Origin: Sphingomonas_E sp042693015
Lineage (GTDB): Bacteria > Pseudomonadota > Alphaproteobacteria > Sphingomonadales > Sphingomonadaceae
Direction of reading: 5' to 3'
DNA: 64,000 nt
Assembly (NCBI RefSeq): GCF_042693015.1
Contig: NZ_CP170544.1
Coordinates: 3,782,001-3,846,000 of the forward strand
Part shown: piece after piece, positions 59,944-64,000 of the stretch
How the letters are laid out: every line of letters starts with the position of its first letter
Numbering within the stretch: the first letter of the stretch is position 1
Notes under the pieces: model-generated
Told to the model about the DNA's origin: nothing
Database searches by the model: none
The model's input: only the letters and a program-made list of their open reading frames with translations
Position numbers and translations under genes: made by a program

Positions 59944-60249
59944 TTACCAGCTCGACTTCGTGACGCCCGGGATCAGGCCCTTGTTGGCCAGATCGCGCAG
60001 CTGGACACGGCACAGCCGGAACTTGCGATAATAAGCGCGCGGGCGCCCGGTCAGCTCGCAGCGGTTGCGGACCCGCGTGGGGTTCGCGTTGCGCGGCAGC
60101 GCCGACATCTTGAGACGCGCCATGATGCGCTCGCCCTCATCGAGGGTTTCATCATTCGCGATCGCCTTGAGACGCGCATACTTGCCGGCATAAGCCTTGA
60201 CCAGCTTCTTGCGCTTCTCGTTCTTGTTGATCGAACTCAGTTTCGCCAT
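59944..60249 (-). CDS. rpsN: 30S ribosomal protein S14, zinc-free form
   Basis: The 101-residue protein begins MAKLSSINKNEKRKKLVKAY and ends RVQLRDLANKGLIPGVTKSS. It is the long form without the four-cysteine zinc motif; only two cysteines (CELTGR, CRVQLR) remain. It sits between rplE and rpsH as usual, 50 bases after rplE. Confidence 0.98.
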   Translation of the reverse strand: MAKLSSINKNEKRKKLVKAYAGKYARLKAIANDETLDEGERIMARLKMSALPRNANPTRVRNRCELTGRPRAYYRKFRLCRVQLRDLANKGLIPGVTKSSW

Positions 60250-60299
60250 GACTTAAGTTCTCTTTCCTTATCGGATCGAGCCTGTCTCCATGTGGAGCT

Positions 60300-60884
60300 T
60301 CAGGCCGCCTTCTTCTCTTCGGTTACGACCGGCTGCGGGAACGGGAAGCCGAACAGACGGAGCAGCTCGCGCGCTTCATCATCGGTGTTCGCCGTGGTCG
60401 TGACGATCACGTCCATGCCGCGGATCTTGTCGATCTTGTCGTAGCTGATCTCCGGGAAGATCAGCTGTTCCTTCAGGCCGCAGGCATAGTTGCCACGGCC
60501 GTCGAACGACTTGTCGGACAGGCCACGGAAGTCGCGGACGCGCGGCAGCGCGATCGTCACGAAGCGATCGAGGAATTCGTACATCCGCTCGCGACGAAGG
60601 GTGACCTTCGTGCCGATCGGCATGCCTTCACGCAGCTTGAACTGCGCGATCGACTTCTTCGCCTTCGTGATGACGGCCTTCTGACCGGCAATCGCGGTCA
60701 TTTCCTGGGCCGCGACCTCGACCTTCTTCTTGTCCTGGGTCGCCTCGCCGACGCCCATGTTCAGCACGATCTTGTCGAGCTTGGGCACCTGCATCGGGTT
60801 GGTGTAACCGAACTTCTCGGTCATCGCCTTGACAATGCTGTCTTCATACAGCTTGCGCAGGCGCGGCTTGTACTGATCAGCCAT
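60300..60884 (-). CDS. rplE: 50S ribosomal protein L5
   Basis: The 194-residue protein shows PRLRKLYEDSIVKAMTEKFG, VPKLDKIVLNMGVGEATQDK and REGMPIGTKVTLRRERMYEF, the marks of L5. It binds 5S rRNA and tRNA at the P site. Its start overlaps the end of rplX by 8 bases. A short extension past the core ends EEKKAA. Confidence 0.98.
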   Translation of the reverse strand: MADQYKPRLRKLYEDSIVKAMTEKFGYTNPMQVPKLDKIVLNMGVGEATQDKKKVEVAAQEMTAIAGQKAVITKAKKSIAQFKLREGMPIGTKVTLRRERMYEFLDRFVTIALPRVRDFRGLSDKSFDGRGNYACGLKEQLIFPEISYDKIDKIRGMDVIVTTTANTDDEARELLRLFGFPFPQPVVTEEKKAA

Positions 60885-61194
60885 TGATCTGCTCCCCGGA
60901 CTTCACGGCCACGCGGACCTTCTTGCCGTCCTTGATTTCGAAGCGGACGCGCGTCGGCTTGCCGTCGGCGGTCACGTGCGCGACCTTCGAGACATGCATC
61001 GGCGCTTCCACACGCTCCAGGCCACCCTGCGGGTTGACCTGGGTCGGCTTGCGGTGGCGGGTCGCGACGTTGACGCCGGACACGATCACCTTGCCCTCCT
61101 TGGGCAGCGACTTGGTGACTTCGCCGGTCTTGCCCTTGTCCTTGCCGGACAGGACGATGACCTTGTCACCCTTCTTGATCTTCAACGCGGCCAT
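60877..61194 (-). CDS. rplX: 50S ribosomal protein L24
   Basis: The 105-residue protein begins MAALKIKKGDKVIVLSGKDK and carries a KOW motif and GVNVATRHRKPTQVNPQGGL. It starts assembly of the 50S subunit. I prefer the ATG at 61194 over the GTG at 61197, because GAGG lies seven bases before it; the ATG also overlaps the rplN stop. Confidence 0.97.
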   Translation of the reverse strand: MAALKIKKGDKVIVLSGKDKGKTGEVTKSLPKEGKVIVSGVNVATRHRKPTQVNPQGGLERVEAPMHVSKVAHVTADGKPTRVRFEIKDGKKVRVAVKSGEQING

Positions 61195-61565
61195 CACAGC
61201 ACCTCAGGCGCGAGCGAAATGATCTTCATGTGACCAGCGGCGCGCAGCTCGCGAACAACCGGGCCGAAGATACGGGTGCCGATCGGCTCCCCGCTATTCT
61301 TGTTGATCAGAACGGCGGCGTTGCCGTCGAACCGGATCGTCGAACCGTCGGGACGATGAATGTCCTTGGCGGTGCGGACGATGACGGCGCGATGGACGTC
61401 GCCCTTCTTCACCTTGCCGCGCGGCGCGGCTTCCTTGATCGACACGACGATCACGTCGCCGACCGTGGCGGTGCGACGCTTGGAACCGCCGAGCACCTTG
61501 ATGCACTGGACGCGCTTGGCGCCCGAGTTGTCAGCCACGTCCAGGTTGGACTGCATCTGAATCAT
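61194..61565 (-). CDS. rplN: 50S ribosomal protein L14
   Basis: The 123-residue protein begins MIQMQSNLDVADNSGAKRVQ and has the beta-barrel core GDVIVVSIKEAAPRGKVKKG and INKNSGEPIGTRIFGPVVRE. L14 contacts L19 and 16S rRNA. It lies 13 bases after rpsQ and overlaps the rplX start. The length equals that of other bacteria. Confidence 0.98.
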   Translation of the reverse strand: MIQMQSNLDVADNSGAKRVQCIKVLGGSKRRTATVGDVIVVSIKEAAPRGKVKKGDVHRAVIVRTAKDIHRPDGSTIRFDGNAAVLINKNSGEPIGTRIFGPVVRELRAAGHMKIISLAPEVL

Positions 61566-61578
61566 GGATCAGTCCTCC

Positions 61579-61839
61579 TTAACCGGCGACGGCGGGGGTT
61601 TCGGCCCCGACCTTGCCCAGAACGCGCCACGTCTTCAGCTTGGAGATCGGCGCGCATTCCTCGATGCGGACGGTCTCGCCTTCCTTGAAGACATTGCCCT
61701 CGTCATGGGCGTGATACTTCTTCGAACGGCGGATGATCTTGCCGTAGAGCGCGTGCTTAACCTTACGCTCCACGAGAACCACCACCGTCTTGTCGGTCTT
61801 GTCGGAGACCACCGTCCCCGTCAGCACACGCTTCGGCAT
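61579..61839 (-). CDS. rpsQ: 30S ribosomal protein S17
   Basis: The 86-residue protein begins MPKRVLTGTVVSDKTDKTVV and has ERKVKHALYGKIIRRSKKYH and a conserved VRIEECAPISKLKTWRVLGK. It is an OB-fold primary 16S rRNA binder. The ATG at 61839 gives the standard length; the longer open frame upstream is the rpmC gene read in another frame. Confidence 0.98.
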   Translation of the reverse strand: MPKRVLTGTVVSDKTDKTVVVLVERKVKHALYGKIIRRSKKYHAHDEGNVFKEGETVRIEECAPISKLKTWRVLGKVGAETPAVAG

Positions 61840-61852
61840 GACTGGTGTCTCC

Positions 61853-62056
61853 TTACTTGGCCGCCGAGCGCGAACGCTCGGTCTGCAGGGTTTTGATCTG
61901 CGCGATGGTGCGACGCACCTCACGCACCCGCGACGGCTTCTCGAGCTGGCTGGTGGCGGCCTGGAAGCGCAGGTTGAACTGCTCACGCTTCAGTTCGCCG
62001 AGCTGCTCGGAGAGCTGGTCGTCGGTCTTGGTGTTGAGATCGCTGATCTTGGCCAT
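61853..62056 (-). CDS. rpmC: 50S ribosomal protein L29
   Basis: The 67-residue helical-hairpin protein reads MAKISDLNTKTDDQLSEQLG, then ELKREQFNLRFQAATSQLE and VREVRRTIAQIKTLQTER. L29 lies at the peptide exit tunnel and binds trigger factor and SRP neighbours. It begins one base after the rplP stop and ends 13 bases before rpsQ. Confidence 0.98.
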   Translation of the reverse strand: MAKISDLNTKTDDQLSEQLGELKREQFNLRFQAATSQLEKPSRVREVRRTIAQIKTLQTERSRSAAK

Positions 62057-62057
62057 G

Positions 62058-62489
62058 TTACGCAGCCTCGTAAATCGATTCACCGAGGCGGGCGACCACC
62101 TTGGTCTTGATCGGCAGCTTTTCCATCGCGCGCTCGAAAGCGACGCGGGCGAGCGGGCCGGGAACGCCGTCGAGCTCGAACAGGATGCGGCCGGGCTTGA
62201 CCCGCGCAGCCCAGAACTCGGGCGAACCCTTACCGGAGCCCATGCGGACTTCGGCCGGCTTCGACGAGACCGGAACGTCCGGGAAGATGCGGATCCACAA
62301 ACGCCCCTGGCGCTTGATGTGACGCGTGATCGCGCGGCGGGCCGCTTCGATCTGGCGGGCGGTGATCCGGTCCGGCTCCAGAGCCTTCAGGCCGAAGGCG
62401 CCGAAGTTGAGCTGGGTGCCACCCTTGGCGTCGCCATGGATGCGGCCCTTGAAGGCCTTGCGGAATTTTGTGCGCTTTGGTTGCAGCAT
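62058..62489 (-). CDS. rplP: 50S ribosomal protein L16
   Basis: The 143-residue protein begins MLQPKRTKFRKAFKGRIHGD and has ITARQIEAARRAITRHIKRQ, LWIRIFPDVPVSSKPAEVRM and GKGSPEFWAARVKPGRILFE. L16 organises the A-site tRNA pocket. It follows rpsC by 64 bases, the longest gap in this part of the operon. Confidence 0.98.
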   Translation of the reverse strand: MLQPKRTKFRKAFKGRIHGDAKGGTQLNFGAFGLKALEPDRITARQIEAARRAITRHIKRQGRLWIRIFPDVPVSSKPAEVRMGSGKGSPEFWAARVKPGRILFELDGVPGPLARVAFERAMEKLPIKTKVVARLGESIYEAA

Positions 62490-62553
62490 TTCTTAATCGC
62501 CTTCTGACACCGATTGTCCGGTCGATCAGGCGACGTGGAAAGGGGTAAACCCC

Positions 62554-63249
62554 TTACCGCGCCGGCCGGACCCCCGACGTCTGAGCTTCCATCATGAGCC
62601 GATCCTGGGCGAGCGGATCATGGCCGAGAATCTCGCCCTTGAAGATCCACACCTTGATCCCGCACACGCCATAAGCGGTGTGGGCTTCGGCTTCGGCATA
62701 ATCGACATTCGCGCGCAGCGTGTGCAGCGGCACGCGGCCTTCGCGATACCATTCGGTCCGCGCGATTTCCGCGCCGCCGAGACGGCCGGCGCAGGTGATG
62801 CGGATGCCTTCCGCGCCGAGACGCAGCGCCGACTGAACGGCACGCTTCATGGCACGACGGAACGCGACGCGGCGCTCGAGCTGATCGGCAACGCCCTGGG
62901 CGACGAGCTTGGAGTCGATTTCCGGCTTGCGGATCTCGACGATGTTCAGGCTCACGTCCGACGAGGTCATCGCGCCGAGCGTCTTGCGCAGCTTCTCGAT
63001 GTCCGCGCCCTTCTTGCCGATGATGACACCGGGACGGGCAGCGTAGATCGAGATGCGGCACAGCTTGGCCGGACGCTCGATGACCACCTTGGAGATCGCG
63101 GCCTGCGGCAGCGCCTTCATGATGAACTTGCGGATCTTCAGATCCTCAAGCAGCAGGCGGCCATAATCGGCGCCTTCGGCGAACCAGCGGCTGTCCCAGG
63201 TGCGGTTGATCTGCAACCGCATGCCGATCGGGTTAGACTTCTGACCCAT
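62554..63249 (-). CDS. rpsC: 30S ribosomal protein S3
   Basis: The 231-residue protein begins GQKSNPIGMRLQINRTWDSR. It carries a KH domain (RPGVIIGKKGADIEKLRKTL) and the C-terminal GAEGIRITCAGRLGGAEIAR and RVPLHTLRANVDYAEAEAHT. S3 lines the mRNA entry and has helicase activity. It starts one base after the rplV stop. Confidence 0.98.
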   Translation of the reverse strand: MGQKSNPIGMRLQINRTWDSRWFAEGADYGRLLLEDLKIRKFIMKALPQAAISKVVIERPAKLCRISIYAARPGVIIGKKGADIEKLRKTLGAMTSSDVSLNIVEIRKPEIDSKLVAQGVADQLERRVAFRRAMKRAVQSALRLGAEGIRITCAGRLGGAEIARTEWYREGRVPLHTLRANVDYAEAEAHTAYGVCGIKVWIFKGEILGHDPLAQDRLMMEAQTSGVRPAR

Positions 63250-63250
63250 A

Positions 63251-63634
63251 TTATTCTCCAGCCTCTTCCTGCTCGCGGACGACCACGCGCAGGCGCGAGA
63301 ACGGCTTGATGATGCGGGTGGAACGACCGCGGGCGCGGGTGGCGAAGCGCTTCATGACGAGGCCCTTGCCGACCGAGGCTTCCTTCACGACGAGCGCATC
63401 CACATCGAGATTGTGGTTGTTCTCGGCGTTGGCGATCGCGCTCTGAAGCACCTTGCGCACGTCGACAGCCATCGCCTTCTTCGAGAAAGCGAGGATGTTG
63501 AGCGCGTCGCCGGCCTTCTTGTTGCGGATCAGCGCCGCGACCAGGTTCAGCTTCTGGGGGCTGCCACGGACGGTGGTGGCCACCGCCAGGGCTTCCTTGT
63601 CACCCACCTTGCGGGGAGATGCAGGCTTAGACAT
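63251..63634 (-). CDS. rplV: 50S ribosomal protein L22
   Basis: The 127-residue protein has VRGSPQKLNLVAALIRNKKA, DVRKVLQSAIANAENNHNLD and ATRARGRSTRIIKPFSRLRV, the L22 pattern. Its long loop lines the peptide exit tunnel. It shares one base with the rpsS stop and ends one base before rpsC. Confidence 0.98.
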   Translation of the reverse strand: MSKPASPRKVGDKEALAVATTVRGSPQKLNLVAALIRNKKAGDALNILAFSKKAMAVDVRKVLQSAIANAENNHNLDVDALVVKEASVGKGLVMKRFATRARGRSTRIIKPFSRLRVVVREQEEAGE

Positions 63635-63909
63635 CAGCGCTTGCCCTTCTTGTCGGCGGCGTGGCCGGGGAAGTAGCGCGTCGGCGCGAATTCACCCAGC
63701 TTGTGACCGACCATGTCTTCATTGACCGACACCGGCACGAACTTGCGGCCGTTGTAGAGATTGAAGGTCAGGCCAACGAACTGCGGAAGGATCGTCGAAC
63801 GGCGCGACCAGGTCTTGATCGGAGCGCGAGCGCCCGATTCCTGGGCCGATTCGGCCTTCTTCAGCAGATGCAGGTCGACAAACGGACCTTTCCAGACGGA
63901 GCGGGCCAT
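63634..63909 (-). CDS. rpsS: 30S ribosomal protein S19
   Basis: The 91-residue protein begins ARSVWKGPFVDLHLLKKAES and has IKTWSRRSTILPQFVGLTFN, VYNGRK-like LYNGRKFVPVSVNEDMVGHK and LGEFAPTRYFPGHAADKKG. S19 sits in the 30S head next to S13. It starts 3 bases after the rplB stop. Confidence 0.98.
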   Translation of the reverse strand: MARSVWKGPFVDLHLLKKAESAQESGARAPIKTWSRRSTILPQFVGLTFNLYNGRKFVPVSVNEDMVGHKLGEFAPTRYFPGHAADKKGKR

Positions 63910-63912
63910 CGC

Positions 63913-64000
63913 TTACCTCTTCTTCTTCGCGTGACGCGAACGGATGATGAACTTGTCCGTGGACTTGTTCGAACGGGTGCGGGCACCCTTGGTCGGCTTG
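63913..64000 (-). CDS. rplB: 50S ribosomal protein L2, 3' end only
   Basis: The window ends inside this gene. The last 29 codons read KPTKGARTRSNKSTDKFIIR, then SRHAKKKR and stop TAA at 63913-63915, the conserved basic C terminus of L2. It lies before rpsS as in all S10 operons. The peptidyl-transferase-related core lies outside. Confidence 0.95.
   Translation of the reverse strand, partial: KPTKGARTRSNKSTDKFIIRSRHAKKKR

Overview
The window is a single 64-kb stretch of GC-rich alphaproteobacterial chromosome. It looks like Sphingomonadaceae (Sphingomonas, Rhizorhabdus, Sphingopyxis or a close relative). The reasons are the ribosomal-protein sequences, the infA-maf-RNase-yacG-tRNA-Phe cluster, the many small secreted proteins of sphingomonad type, and the dispersed palindromes between genes. 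It is core genome. I see no insertion sequence, prophage, integrase, CRISPR array or broken gene.

Layout. 1-4315 (+): valine catabolism, with the mmsA 3' end, isobutyryl-CoA dehydrogenase, 3-hydroxyisobutyryl-CoA hydrolase, enoyl-CoA hydratase and mmsB. 4329-7741 (-): a CAP-domain protein, an unknown secreted protein, an old-yellow-enzyme family oxidoreductase and a coupled small protein. 7936-10776: an HD-GYP protein, then a DMT exporter divergent from an Lrp-type regulator. 10840-14383: a Coq4-like protein and a D-aminoacylase-like amidohydrolase, divergent from an HTH regulator. 14380-19624: a small secreted protein, an MFS transporter, a DUF2264/glycosyltransferase pair and a TonB-like protein. 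19664-24869: tRNA-Phe, yacG, an RNase E/G-like protein, maf, infA, a divergent EF-G-like GTPase, a probable SRP RNA, a tiny membrane protein and tRNA-Thr. 25018-33305: a PAS_5 protein, the large NAD-glutamate dehydrogenase, and a PepSY/DUF2271/DUF4198 cassette behind Fur-box-like sites. 33347-41527: an LLM oxidoreductase, a molybdopterin oxidoreductase, glnD and a prolyl oligopeptidase.

41551-64000: the alpha ribosomal operon (rpsM-rpsK-rpoA-rplQ) and the spc/S10 operon (rplB 3' end through secY-adk), both on the minus strand. They are separated by about 10.7 kb holding the biotin operon bioF-bioC-bioD-bioA, gdhA, a glutaminase-STAS-cyclic-nucleotide-binding fusion and several small DUF proteins. 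In most alphaproteobacteria adk is followed directly by rpsM, so this cluster looks split.

Together the genes give translation and secretion, biotin synthesis, branched-chain amino acid breakdown, and a notable group for glutamate and nitrogen metabolism: NAD-GDH, NADP-GDH, GlnD and glutaminase. The items I rate most worth a second look are the glutaminase fusion, the Coq4-like/amidohydrolase unit, the PepSY/DUF2271/DUF4198 cassette with its iron-box-like promoter, the EF-G paralogue with altered GTPase motifs, the 199-bp multi-hairpin repeat at 50362-50560, and the palindrome in front of NAD-GDH. I found nothing that I can claim is a wholly new system. All function calls are by reading the sequence, without database searches.
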